Origin: Rhodospirillales bacterium
GTDB lineage: Bacteria > Pseudomonadota > Alphaproteobacteria > Micavibrionales > Micavibrionaceae
Assembly (NCBI GenBank): GCA_023898765.1
Contig: CP060238.1
Span: 1,302,001-1,366,000 of the forward strand
DNA: 64,000 bases
Direction: 5' to 3'
Shown here: in pieces, positions 40,727 through 49,136 of the stretch
Numbering within the stretch: position 1 is the stretch's first letter
How the letters are laid out: each line of letters opens with the position of its first letter
Program-made: the position numbers and the translations under genes
Notes under the pieces: generated by a model
Told to the model about the DNA's origin: nothing
What the model saw: the letters and a program-made list of their open reading frames with translations, nothing else
Database searches by the model: none

Positions 40727-42601
40727 ATGAACAAAATCGAAAGAGCTTATGCCGCTTTTATAGACAAAAGGCAAGAAAAAGGCCTTTTTCGTCAATTGCA
40801 GGATGTGTCATGCACGCAGAGCCGCTTTCTGGATTCCGGGGGGCAGACATATCTTAACCTCTCCAGCAACGACTATCTGGGGCTGCGCTTTCATCCCGAA
40901 TTGATTGGGCGCGCGAACGTGTGGAGTGAAAAATACGGGGCGGGGTCCGGCGCCTCGCGTCTGGTGACCGGAAATCTTGAGGTTTTTGCGGGTCTGGAGA
41001 AAAAGGTTGCCGATCTTAAGGGAAAGGAAGCGGCCCTGATTATGGGGTCCGGCTTTTTGGCCAATGCGAGCGTTCTGCCCGCTTTGTTTGATTCCAAAAT
41101 CCTGGGAGACGATCCGGACGTTTTTTCGGACAGGCTGAACCATGCCAGCATGCATATAGGCTGCGCGGTCGCCGGCGTGCGGCAAATTCGCTACCGCCAC
41201 AATGATATGGCGCATCTGGCCTCTTTGCTGGAGAAGTACAAAGATTCCGGCCGTCCGAAATTCATTCTGACGGAAAGCGTTTTCAGCATGGACGGGGATA
41301 TCGCGCCGCTGTCGGAAATCAACGTACTGGCAGAGCGGTACGGCTGTTTTGTCATTTGTGACGAAGCGCACGCAACCGGCGTTCTGGGGCTTCGGGGGCG
41401 CGGGCTGGCCATGAAAGCGGATCTGGTCATCGGCACGTTCAGCAAGGCGATGGGCAGTTTTGGCGCCTATATTGCCTGTTCGGAGATGCTGAAGACTTTC
41501 CTGGTGAACCGGTGCGCCGGTTTGATTTATGCAAGCGCTTTGCCGCCGTCCGTTCTGGGGGCTATTGATGCGGCTTTGGACCTTGTGCCGGGCATGCCGG
41601 CCGAGAGGGAGCATGTTGCCGCCCTCGGATCGGATTTAAGGAAGGGCTTGAGGGCGCTCGGGTTTGAGACGGGGCAGTCGGCGACCCATATCGTGCCTGT
41701 GATTGTCGGCAGTGCGGAGCGCTCCCTTGACATGAGCGCCCGTCTTAAAAAAGCCGGTATCTGGGCCGGCGCGATCCGCCCGCCAACCGTTCCGGAGAAC
41801 GAGGCCCGCATCCGTTTTGCGCTTTCCAGCGTCCATACGCACGAGGACCTGGACCGGGTGTTGAATGTGCTGGATGGAAAAGAAGGACAGACATTTCTCC
41901 TTCAGCCTTCTTCGGAAAAACCGCCGCAAAAAGAAAAGGCGGTTGAGAAAAAAACGCTCTCTTCGAAAGGGAATGGCTTGCAGAACGTTGTGTTCGTCCA
42001 TGGCTGGGGGTTTCAGGCCGGCATATGGATGGACGTGGCGGATCGTCTTAAAGGGGCGAATAAACATTTTGTCGATCTGGGGTTTATCAAAGGGTTTGAA
42101 AATTCCACCGGAGATATCCCGGAAAATTCCGTGGTGATCGGTCACTCCCTCGGGGTGATGTGGCTTTTAAGACAGAGAAAAAAATCGTTTAAGGGGCTGG
42201 TGTCTATCAGCGGGTTTGACTGTTTCTTCAAGCATCGTCCTGTACGTGAAATTGAAGCGATGAAAAAAAATCTGGCGCGGAAACCCTGGCGGCAAATGCA
42301 GGAATTTTGGAAAGCCTGCGGGACGAGCGCTTTTTATATGGAGGACAAGCTGAACGTTCCGAGGCTGGAGGAAGGACTGGAGTGGCTTGCAACGTGGGAT
42401 GAGCGCCATGGGCTGGGGACGCTGGCATGTCCGGCGATGGTTCTGGCGGCAAAAGACGACAGGATCGTTCCTGAAGACATGACCAGGGCCATCTGGGGGG
42501 ATTACAACCTGCGCTGGAGCGATAGCGGAGGGCATGTCCTGCCTTTGAACGATCCGGGCTGGTGCGCCTGGCAAATACAGGAATTTCTGGATGGGCTTTG
42601 A
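40727..42601 (+). CDS. bioF: fusion: 8-amino-7-oxononanoate synthase + alpha/beta hydrolase (BioH/BioG-like)
   Basis: A 624-residue two-domain protein. Residues 1-385 are BioF: the PLP lysine is Lys240 (TFSKAMGSFGAY), with FVICDEAHATGVLG and the N-terminal NDYLGL. A Lys/Glu/Pro linker (about 386-416) leads to an alpha/beta hydrolase (418-624). That domain has VHGWG (oxyanion), nucleophile Ser474 in GHSLG, Asp577 or Asp578, and His603 (GGHVLPL). BioH-type esterases release pimeloyl-ACP from its methyl ester, and BioF then uses pimeloyl-ACP, so the fusion links consecutive steps. The linker carries no start codon in this frame or stop, so a single polypeptide is expected. bioC overlaps by 11 bases. 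Confidence 0.9.
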   Translation: MNKIERAYAAFIDKRQEKGLFRQLQDVSCTQSRFLDSGGQTYLNLSSNDYLGLRFHPELIGRANVWSEKYGAGSGASRLVTGNLEVFAGLEKKVADLKGKEAALIMGSGFLANASVLPALFDSKILGDDPDVFSDRLNHASMHIGCAVAGVRQIRYRHNDMAHLASLLEKYKDSGRPKFILTESVFSMDGDIAPLSEINVLAERYGCFVICDEAHATGVLGLRGRGLAMKADLVIGTFSKAMGSFGAYIACSEMLKTFLVNRCAGLIYASALPPSVLGAIDAALDLVPGMPAEREHVAALGSDLRKGLRALGFETGQSATHIVPVIVGSAERSLDMSARLKKAGIWAGAIRPPTVPENEARIRFALSSVHTHEDLDRVLNVLDGKEGQTFLLQPSSEKPPQKEKAVEKKTLSSKGNGLQNVVFVHGWGFQAGIWMDVADRLKGANKHFVDLGFIKGFENSTGDIPENSVVIGHSLGVMWLLRQRKKSFKGLVSISGFDCFFKHRPVREIEAMKKNLARKPWRQMQEFWKACGTSAFYMEDKLNVPRLEEGLEWLATWDERHGLGTLACPAMVLAAKDDRIVPEDMTRAIWGDYNLRWSDSGGHVLPLNDPGWCAWQIQEFLDGL

Positions 42602-43328
42602 GAACGTTGCAGATTCCTTCGGGCAAAAGGCCCGCCAATATGACCGCTGTGCGCCGTTGCAAAAAGAGGTCGCACGGAAACTGGCCCGGCAGCTTCCGGG
42701 TCTGGGAGCCCCCGATATTCTGGAGATCGGGTGCGGGACGGGGTTTCTGACGGCGGCGCTTTTTCAGAAATATAAAGACGGGCGGTTTCATATCACGGAT
42801 ATTGCGCCGGAGATGGTTTCCGTCGCGGCGGAAAAATTTCATGGAGACGAACGCGCGGTTTTTGAAGTTATGGATGGCGAAAATCCGTCTCTGGAAAAGC
42901 AATACGATCTCATTGTTTCCAGTATGGCTGTCCAGTGGTTTGCGTCGCCGCAGAAGAGTCTGAAGGCGTTGCAAAAACACCTCAAACCGGAAGGCAGGCT
43001 TTACTATGCAACGCTCGGGCAGGAGAGTTTTGCCGAATGGCGCGCCGTGACGCAGGAGGCGGGCGTTTCATCGGGGCTGCTGGCTTTGTCTGCGTGGCCG
43101 GGAATCATCAGCGAGGAAAAAATTGAAATAGATTACGGTGATGCACTCGGGTTTTTAAAGGCGCTGAAGGCGATAGGGGCCCATCAACCGGCGGAGAATT
43201 ATACGCCCCTTCATCCGGCGGCGATGCGGCGGGTCTGCCGGCATTTCGATGAAACATATCAGGGCCGGATTCGCTGGCACATTGTTTACGGATGTCTGGA
43301 AGCTCAGGCGAAGGTTTTTGCGCGTTGA
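42591..43328 (+). CDS. bioC: malonyl-ACP O-methyltransferase
   Basis: Methylates malonyl-ACP so that fatty-acid synthase can build the pimeloyl chain; the BioH-like domain of the upstream fusion would remove the methyl group. The 245 residues start in BioC style (VADSFGQKARQYDRCAPLQKEVARKLA), with SAM motif ILEIGCGTGFLT and YDLIVSSMAVQWF, which is typical of BioC. It overlaps the fusion gene by 11 bases and the convergent bioA by 25. Confidence 0.92.
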   Translation: MGFENVADSFGQKARQYDRCAPLQKEVARKLARQLPGLGAPDILEIGCGTGFLTAALFQKYKDGRFHITDIAPEMVSVAAEKFHGDERAVFEVMDGENPSLEKQYDLIVSSMAVQWFASPQKSLKALQKHLKPEGRLYYATLGQESFAEWRAVTQEAGVSSGLLALSAWPGIISEEKIEIDYGDALGFLKALKAIGAHQPAENYTPLHPAAMRRVCRHFDETYQGRIRWHIVYGCLEAQAKVFAR

Positions 43329-44623
43329 TGCAGTCCTTCGAAGATTCCTTCATAGGCGCGGTCTAATTGCGCATCGCTGATGCAATAAGGCGGCATGATG
43401 TAAACCGCATTTCCCAGCGGGCGGATGTTCAGGCCGTGGGATAAATACCAGTCGCGAAGAAATTCGCCTTCCCTGCTTTTGTAATCGCCGCGTTCGTCCG
43501 CCAGATTAAAGGCCATGACGGGCCCCATCACGCGGGGCATGTAAATGTCCGGCAAAGCCTGAAGCGCCGGAAGCTGTGCGCGGTGCCGGGCTTCAAGGTG
43601 CGCGACCCGTTCCATCGTTTTTTCCGTGTCGAACAGGTCCAGTGATTTGAGCGCCACGGCGCAGGCCAGCGGGTTGGCCGTGAAGGTGTGTCCGTGTGCA
43701 AACGCCTTTTTAAAATCGTTGTCTAAAAAGGATTCGTAAACATGATCTCTGGCAACCGTGACGGATAAGGGCATATAGCCGGCCGTTAAAGCTTTCGAGA
43801 GGCAGATAATATCCGGCGTCACCCCGATTTTTTCACAGGCGAACATCTCGCCGGAGCGCCCGAAGCCGACAGCCACTTCATCATAAACGATAAGAAGGCC
43901 GGCGTCCCGGGCAAGGTCTGTAACCCGTTTCATGAAGGCGGGACGGCAGAAGCGAATGCCGGCGGCGCCCTGCATGAGAGGTTCCACAATCAGGGCCGCC
44001 GTTTCATTCCTGTGGGCCTGAAGATGTTTTTTAAATATCTCAAGCGCCCGGTCTTCTTTGGCCTGAATGTCGTTATCGCCGTCCCATGTGTGGGGGTAGG
44101 GCACGGTGTCGACGCAAAAGAGCAAATCCTGCCAGACATTGAAAAAGCCGCAGCTTTTTCCTGCCGACATCGCGCCTATTGTGTCGCCGTGATAGGCGCC
44201 TTCAAAAGCCAGGAATTTTGTGCGGCCGTCTTCGCCTTTGTTTTTCCAGTATTGATAGGAAAGTTTGAGGGCCACTTCGACCGCCGTGGAGCCGTTGTCC
44301 GAAAAGAAGGTGTGGTTTAAATCTCCGGGCAGAATTTGCGCCAGCATTTCGGCAAGATCGATCGCAGGGGGGTGGGAAAATCCTGCAAACATCACATGTT
44401 CCATTCTGGCAGCCTGATCGCGCAGGGCCTCGTTGATTGCAGGATGTGCATGGCCGTGAACGCAGGTCCACCAGGAGGAAATCATATCCAGTATTTCATG
44501 GCCCTGTTCGTCGTACAGGCAGGCGCCCCTGGCGGAGGTAATGACAACGGGGTCGCGCTCTGTGGCGTGCTGGGTAAAAGGGTGCCAGATATATTTCTTG
44601 TCTTTTTCACACCAGTTTTTCAT
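43304..44623 (-). CDS. bioA: adenosylmethionine-8-amino-7-oxononanoate aminotransferase
   Basis: Transfers the SAM amino group to KAPA, yielding DAPA. The 439 residues include WHPFTQ (early substrate block), SSWWTCVHGHAHP, the PLP Asp in YDEVAVGFGRSGEMFACE, and the PLP lysine Lys278 (LSKALTAGYMPLS). The Trp pair (Trp51/Trp52) and TQH are typical of BioA rather than other class III aminotransferases. It follows bioD by four bases on the minus strand. Its end overlaps bioC by 25 bases, so the two arms of the biotin locus converge. Confidence 0.95.
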   Translation of the reverse strand: MKNWCEKDKKYIWHPFTQHATERDPVVITSARGACLYDEQGHEILDMISSWWTCVHGHAHPAINEALRDQAARMEHVMFAGFSHPPAIDLAEMLAQILPGDLNHTFFSDNGSTAVEVALKLSYQYWKNKGEDGRTKFLAFEGAYHGDTIGAMSAGKSCGFFNVWQDLLFCVDTVPYPHTWDGDNDIQAKEDRALEIFKKHLQAHRNETAALIVEPLMQGAAGIRFCRPAFMKRVTDLARDAGLLIVYDEVAVGFGRSGEMFACEKIGVTPDIICLSKALTAGYMPLSVTVARDHVYESFLDNDFKKAFAHGHTFTANPLACAVALKSLDLFDTEKTMERVAHLEARHRAQLPALQALPDIYMPRVMGPVMAFNLADERGDYKSREGEFLRDWYLSHGLNIRPLGNAVYIMPPYCISDAQLDRAYEGIFEGLHQRAKTFA

Positions 44624-44627
44624 GTCC

Positions 44628-45236
44628 TTAAAGCTTCACCTCCGGCTTAATTCGAAGGAGGGACTCCCTGTCGACAGGGTCGAGATAATCTATTTCGGCG
44701 ATGATCGGCACGCCGCCATACTCCGCCAGCGCCTGCCGGTTATGCGGTGTTTTGGGGCCGCTGATGATCAGTCCCGCGACAGGCAGGTTCCTTTTGCGCA
44801 GCGCTTCAAGCGAAAGAAGGGTGTGATTGATGGTCCCCAGACCGCTCCGGCAGACAAGGATGGCGGGCAGGGCCAGTCTTTCAATCAGGTCGATCATCAT
44901 CTCTTTTTCATTCAGCGGCACCATCAGTCCCCCGGCTCCTTCTACAATGAAAGGATGGTCGGCGGCAGGGAGGGAAAAGTCGTCGAGCGCAATATGCACG
45001 TTTTCACGTTTCGCGGCTTCATGCGGAGACAGCGGGGCCTGAAGCCTGTGAACGGAATCGATAAAGTGTGCTTTGGAAAGTTGTGTGATTTTCCGTACGA
45101 AATCTTCATCTGTCGGGACTTCCAGACCGCACTGAACGGGCTTCCAGTATACGCCTTCCAGTTTCAGCATAAGCCAGGCGCTGGCGAGCGTTTTGCCGAC
45201 GTCCGTATCCGTTCCTGTAACGAAAAAACCTTTCAT
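44628..45236 (-). CDS. bioD: dethiobiotin synthetase
   Basis: ATP-dependent carboxylation and ring closure of DAPA. The 202 residues begin MKGFFVTGTDTDVGKT, with P-loop Gly8-Thr16. WKPVQCG and VEGAGGLMVPL (magnesium/substrate site) follow. The much longer open frame upstream is not used: it lacks any BioD-like sequence and reads through the divergent neighbour. It is the first gene of a bioD-bioA transcript, with an inverted repeat just ahead of its start. Confidence 0.95.
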   Translation of the reverse strand: MKGFFVTGTDTDVGKTLASAWLMLKLEGVYWKPVQCGLEVPTDEDFVRKITQLSKAHFIDSVHRLQAPLSPHEAAKRENVHIALDDFSLPAADHPFIVEGAGGLMVPLNEKEMMIDLIERLALPAILVCRSGLGTINHTLLSLEALRKRNLPVAGLIISGPKTPHNRQALAEYGGVPIIAEIDYLDPVDRESLLRIKPEVKL

Positions 45237-45250
45237 GGGCACAATATGTA

Positions 45251-45285
45251 GAGGAATCTCTTGATAAGTACAAAAAAGATTCCTC
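45251..45285. promoter_or_regulatory. inverted repeat / possible operator upstream of bioD
   Basis: GAGGAATCT (45251-45259) and AGATTCCTC (45277-45285) are perfectly complementary across 17 bases, and the spacer holds a smaller dyad (TTG...CAA). It begins 15 bases before the bioD start and lies between divergent genes. On the minus strand TTGTAC-17-TACATA overlaps it as a weak promoter. It does not match the known BirA or BioR boxes. Confidence 0.4.
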
Positions 45286-45339
45286 AGGCGATTGAAGGGA
45301 GGGCGTTTTTCTTTAGAGTCCGTTTCAAGGAGCCAAGGA

Positions 45340-45921
45340 ATGGTTTGCAAAAAAGCTAGGAAGCTGTTTTCCGCTGTATTGTGGGGAAGCACAGCCCTTT
45401 TGTTCGGGGGCGTGCCCTTACCGGCCTGTGCGCAGTCGCAGCAGGTGGCGGGCGCGACCGCAAACCTGACCGTCCAGAACACATTTACCTTTACCGAAGT
45501 GACCGTTGCGGATGTCGGGATTTCAGCCGTCTTTACGGATGTCGGCGGTCCGGATATCTCCACGATTACGCTGGCGCCGGATGGCACCCTGACCACATCC
45601 GCGCCGAATAATTCGCAGGTGATTATTGTCGATAGCTCCGGCACAACGGCGGGACAGTTCAGCGTGTCCAACGCGGCGCCCAACACGCCCCTTACGATCA
45701 ATTTTTTCAATGTGGTGGATTTGACCTGCGCGGCGTGCGGCGGCGGGAACCCGGCTATTTTGCTCGGGGGGTTCACGCATGATGCCGGGGGGGCGCCCAT
45801 GACGGACGGTGCGGGAGATATGACGTTTAACTATGGGTTTACCCTGACCACCGTTCCCGGCCCGCCGCAATATCTGGACGGGCTCTATTCCGGCAGCTTC
45901 GATATCAGCGTGAGCTATTAA
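45340..45921 (+). CDS. secreted DUF4402-type protein
   Basis: A 193-residue exported protein. The ATG at 45340 follows AAGGA, and a signal peptide (about residues 1-32, FSAVLWGSTALLFGGVPLPACAQ) is clear. The mature chain is beta-rich, low in Lys, high in Thr/Asn/Gly/Val, with FTEVTVADVGISAVFTD, AGQFSVSNAAPNTPLTINF and a C-terminal strand GLYSGSFDISVSY. This layout fits DUF4402, a pilin-like or surface domain. A Cys pair (LTCAACGGG) could form a disulfide. It stands alone upstream of a small membrane protein. Confidence 0.7.
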   Translation: MVCKKARKLFSAVLWGSTALLFGGVPLPACAQSQQVAGATANLTVQNTFTFTEVTVADVGISAVFTDVGGPDISTITLAPDGTLTTSAPNNSQVIIVDSSGTTAGQFSVSNAAPNTPLTINFFNVVDLTCAACGGGNPAILLGGFTHDAGGAPMTDGAGDMTFNYGFTLTTVPGPPQYLDGLYSGSFDISVSY

Positions 45922-45965
45922 CAGACTTGATTTTCCGGGGGATCGGGGCTAGAACCTATCTCATC

Positions 45966-46349
45966 ATGCAACGGATTAAAAAACCACTGCTCTACACGCT
46001 GGTGCTGACGGAAATGTCGCACCTGTTTTGCTGCGTGTTGCCGACGGTGTTCAGTATCGTGAGCCTGTTTGTCGGTCTGGGGCTTGTGGGGGCCATGCCG
46101 CCGTTTTTGTATAAGATGCACGAGATGATCCATGCGTGGGAGATTCCGTTGATTTCCTTTTCCGGCGCGGTTGTGGCTTTGGGGTGGGTTATCGACGCGG
46201 TAAGCGCGCGTATGGACTGCCACGATACGGGCTGTGAACACGGCCCCTGCACGCCACAAAAGAGAAAAGCGCATATTGTCCTGAAAGCCGCGACGGTTTT
46301 GTTCGTTTTTAACGTCCTGATCTACGGCGTCTTTCACTACGGTCACTAA
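45966..46349 (+). CDS. small Cys/His-rich membrane protein (MerC-like?)
   Basis: A 127-residue protein with three or four predicted helices (about residues 8-40, 55-80, 98-122). HLFCCVLPT places a cysteine pair in or near the first helix, and the loop MDCHDTGCEHGPCTP holds three Cys and two His. This recalls small heavy-metal membrane proteins such as MerC, but similarity is only in pattern. The next gene, a solute symporter, starts two bases after its stop with GTG, so the two are likely coupled. Metal transport or sensing is a guess. Confidence 0.55.
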   Translation: MQRIKKPLLYTLVLTEMSHLFCCVLPTVFSIVSLFVGLGLVGAMPPFLYKMHEMIHAWEIPLISFSGAVVALGWVIDAVSARMDCHDTGCEHGPCTPQKRKAHIVLKAATVLFVFNVLIYGVFHYGH

Positions 46350-46351
46350 AC

Positions 46352-47791
46352 GTGGTTCTTTACAGTTTTCTCGCCTTTCTAGCATTTTTCCTGTTTGTCG
46401 GGCTGCTGTCCGTGCGCAGGCGCCGTAAATCCGCAGAAGATTATCTTCTGGCCAGCCGTGAAATTTCGCCTGCGTTTGTCGGTCTGTCCGGCGCGGCCTC
46501 TACCGCGAGCGGCTTTGGCTTTACGGGGATTATCGGATTTGGCTACATGATGGGGCTGCCCGGCGCGTGGTTTGTTTTCGGCGCGGTTTTCGGCTCTTTG
46601 ATCGCCTTCGCTATCGTAACGCGCCGTTTCAGGGTTTTTACCCAAAGGCGCGGGGTGGCGTCTTATTCGGAATATCTGGCGACAGGCATCGGAAAAAATC
46701 CGAGGCTCCTTCAGACGGTCATAGGGCTTGTGAGTATTTTCGCGGTTATTCTCTACGCGACGGCGCAGCTTACCGCCGGCAGCAAGGCCCTGCACGTTCT
46801 GTTTGGCTGGGAATACGGCGCCGGCGCCGTTCTGGGAGCGATTATCGTGGTTCTTTATTGTTTCGCGGGGGGGATACGCGCATCCATCTGGACGGATGTG
46901 GCGCAGATCATGGTGATGTACGGCGCCATGGCGTTGCTTGCGGTTGTGTCCCTGACGGCGATCGGCGGATTTTCAGGGCTGTATGAAAAACTGCAGGCGA
47001 TTGATCCGGCCCTCGTGGATATTTTTCCCGAAAATACGATGTTCGGCGCGTTCCTTTTTATTCTGGGGTGGCTGTCGCTCGGTTTCAGCTTTATCGGTTT
47101 TCCGCATGTCATGGTGCGGTTTATGACGCTGAAAAAATCGAAGGATACGCGAAAGGCGATAGCCTGGTATCAGGGCTCGTACGCTGCTTTTTATATTACC
47201 GCCTATATCGTGGCGCTGTGCACGCGCATATTGGTGCCGGACGCGGCGGATTTCGACAAGGAACTGGCCTTGCCCCAGCTTGCCGAAACGATGCTGCCGG
47301 ATATCCTCGTGGGCGTTATTCTGGCGGGCATTTTTGCCGGCACCATTTCAACGGCGGATTCCCTGGTTTTAAGCTGCACGGCCTCCCTGTCCCGGGATAT
47401 TTTTAAAAAACACAAAGACTCCTACATCTTTTTGAAACTCAGCACCCTGAGCGTAACGGTTGTGGCCCTGATTCTGGCTTTGACGGGCAGCAAGAGCGTT
47501 TTTGACCTGGTTCTTTTTGCCATTACCATTATGGGGGCGGGGTTTGCGCCGCTTATGATCGTGCGGGTTTTGCACTGGCCGGTAACGCAGATTTTGGCGC
47601 TTTGCATGATGGCGGCCGGTCTGGCCGCCGGTATCGGCTGGCGTCTGCTGGGCTATCATGTGCATGTTTACGATGCGCTTCCCGGCATCGCAGCGGCCTT
47701 TGCCGTTTACGGGATTGGTCTGCTTTTGTGGTTAAAAGCGCCGCAGGCCTTGCGAAAGCCTTTTGTTTCCAGTAGGTCTAAAGCGCAATGA
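46352..47791 (+). CDS. sodium:solute symporter (SSS family)
   Basis: A 479-residue transporter with about 13 hydrophobic helices. Family signs are SAEDYLLASREISPAFVGLSGAASTASGFGF (the sodium-binding TM1-TM2 region), YSEYLATGI, GGIRASIWTDVAQIMVMY and GTISTADSLVLSCTASLSRDIFK (TM8 sodium-site serines). It resembles the PutP branch, but the solute is unknown. It starts with GTG two bases after the preceding stop and overlaps the helicase gene by four bases (ATGA). Confidence 0.88.
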   Translation: MVLYSFLAFLAFFLFVGLLSVRRRRKSAEDYLLASREISPAFVGLSGAASTASGFGFTGIIGFGYMMGLPGAWFVFGAVFGSLIAFAIVTRRFRVFTQRRGVASYSEYLATGIGKNPRLLQTVIGLVSIFAVILYATAQLTAGSKALHVLFGWEYGAGAVLGAIIVVLYCFAGGIRASIWTDVAQIMVMYGAMALLAVVSLTAIGGFSGLYEKLQAIDPALVDIFPENTMFGAFLFILGWLSLGFSFIGFPHVMVRFMTLKKSKDTRKAIAWYQGSYAAFYITAYIVALCTRILVPDAADFDKELALPQLAETMLPDILVGVILAGIFAGTISTADSLVLSCTASLSRDIFKKHKDSYIFLKLSTLSVTVVALILALTGSKSVFDLVLFAITIMGAGFAPLMIVRVLHWPVTQILALCMMAAGLAAGIGWRLLGYHVHVYDALPGIAAAFAVYGIGLLLWLKAPQALRKPFVSSRSKAQ

Positions 47792-49080
47792 AGTTTGAAG
47801 ATCTCGGTCTGAGCGACGAAACGCTCAAAGCTATCAGGGAATGTGGCTATGAAAATCCCACGCCTATTCAGGAACAGGCTATTCCGCCTATCCTGATGAC
47901 GCGGGACGTGGTGGGGCTTGCCCAGACAGGCACCGGAAAGACAGCCGGGTTTACCCTGCCGATGATCGAAGCTTTGAGCGGGGGGCGCGCGCGGATGCGG
48001 ATGCCGCGTTCCCTTGTGCTGGAGCCCACGCGGGAACTCGCGGCGCAGGTAGCGGAAAATTTTGACACTTACGGCAAATATCACAAATTGAGCAAGGCGC
48101 TTCTTGTCGGCGGGTCCTCCATGGCGGAGCAGACAAAACTGCTGGATAAGGGCGTGGATGTTCTGATCGCGACGCCGGGCCGCCTGCTGGATTTGTTTGA
48201 TCGCGGTTCCGTCCTGCTCAACGATATTAAAATCCTGGTAATCGACGAAGCGGACCGGATGCTCGATATGGGATTTATTCCGGACATTGAAAAAATTGTT
48301 TCCTTCATTCCGCCAGTGCGTCAAACGCTTCTTTTTTCCGCCACGATGCCGCCCGAGATCAAGGGCCTGACCAAAAAGTTCCTGAGCAATCCAAAGGAAG
48401 TATCTGTGGCCCCGCCGGCGTCCCCGGCCGAAAATGTGGAACAGTTTCTGGTTGAAATCTCCCCGCGGGGCAAAGAAGGCGCGCTGTTGAAAATTCTGAA
48501 AAAAGAAGAGGTCAAAAACGCTTTCATCTTTTTGAACCGGAAAAAGGATATAGATCCGCTGGCAAAGTTTTTAAAGGGAAAGGGGTATAAAGCCGCCCCG
48601 CTTCACGGCGATATGCCGCAGGTCAGGCGGACGGAAACCCTGCAGGATTTCAAGGACGATAAAGTCACCCTTTTGATTTGCAGCGACGTGGCGGCACGCG
48701 GTCTTGACGTGAAGGGCGTTTCACATGTCTTCAACTACGATCTTCCGATGAGCCCGGATGATTACGTTCACCGGATCGGCCGGACGGGCCGGGCGGGAGA
48801 AAAGGGCCGGGCCTGGAGTTTTGCGAGCGAGCGTGACGAAAAGTTTTTGGCGGCGATTGAAAAACTCATCAAGAAGCCGATTGAAAAAGTTGCGTTGGGA
48901 CCGGAAAAAAGCCCCTCCAGAGGCGAGAGTCAGGACCGTCCGAAAAAGACATCGGAAAAAAGGCCGGAAAAAAGGTCTCAGAAACCTCCTGAAAAGACGT
49001 TTAAAGAGCCTCCCTCCAAGGCGGTTTCCGAAGATTCTACGGGCTTCGGGGACGATATTCCCGACTTTTTTAAAAATTAG
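47788..49080 (+). CDS. DEAD-box RNA helicase (RhlE-like)
   Basis: A 430-residue ATP-dependent RNA helicase. The Q motif is near residues 20-30 (PTPIQEQAIP), motif I AQTGTGKT is at 45-52, DEAD at 153-156, SAT and the ARGLDVKGVSHVFNYDLP and HRIGRTGRAG motifs follow. The C-terminal 70 residues are basic and Pro/Lys/Ser-rich, typical for RNA contacts. The length and tail suggest RhlE-type, involved in ribosome assembly or RNA decay. The start overlaps the symporter stop, so translation is probably coupled despite unrelated functions. Confidence 0.93.
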   Translation: MKFEDLGLSDETLKAIRECGYENPTPIQEQAIPPILMTRDVVGLAQTGTGKTAGFTLPMIEALSGGRARMRMPRSLVLEPTRELAAQVAENFDTYGKYHKLSKALLVGGSSMAEQTKLLDKGVDVLIATPGRLLDLFDRGSVLLNDIKILVIDEADRMLDMGFIPDIEKIVSFIPPVRQTLLFSATMPPEIKGLTKKFLSNPKEVSVAPPASPAENVEQFLVEISPRGKEGALLKILKKEEVKNAFIFLNRKKDIDPLAKFLKGKGYKAAPLHGDMPQVRRTETLQDFKDDKVTLLICSDVAARGLDVKGVSHVFNYDLPMSPDDYVHRIGRTGRAGEKGRAWSFASERDEKFLAAIEKLIKKPIEKVALGPEKSPSRGESQDRPKKTSEKRPEKRSQKPPEKTFKEPPSKAVSEDSTGFGDDIPDFFKN

Positions 49081-49136
49081 AGGCTCTTTTTCAAGCTTTT
49101 CTTGACGCAAGGGCTTATTTCCCAAAGAATCCCAGA

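Noticed and set aside
45237..45800. N-terminal extension of bioD by 188 codons
   Set aside because: Overlaps the DUF4402 gene antisense and is unlike any BioD; the start at 45236 gives the canonical P-loop N-terminus.
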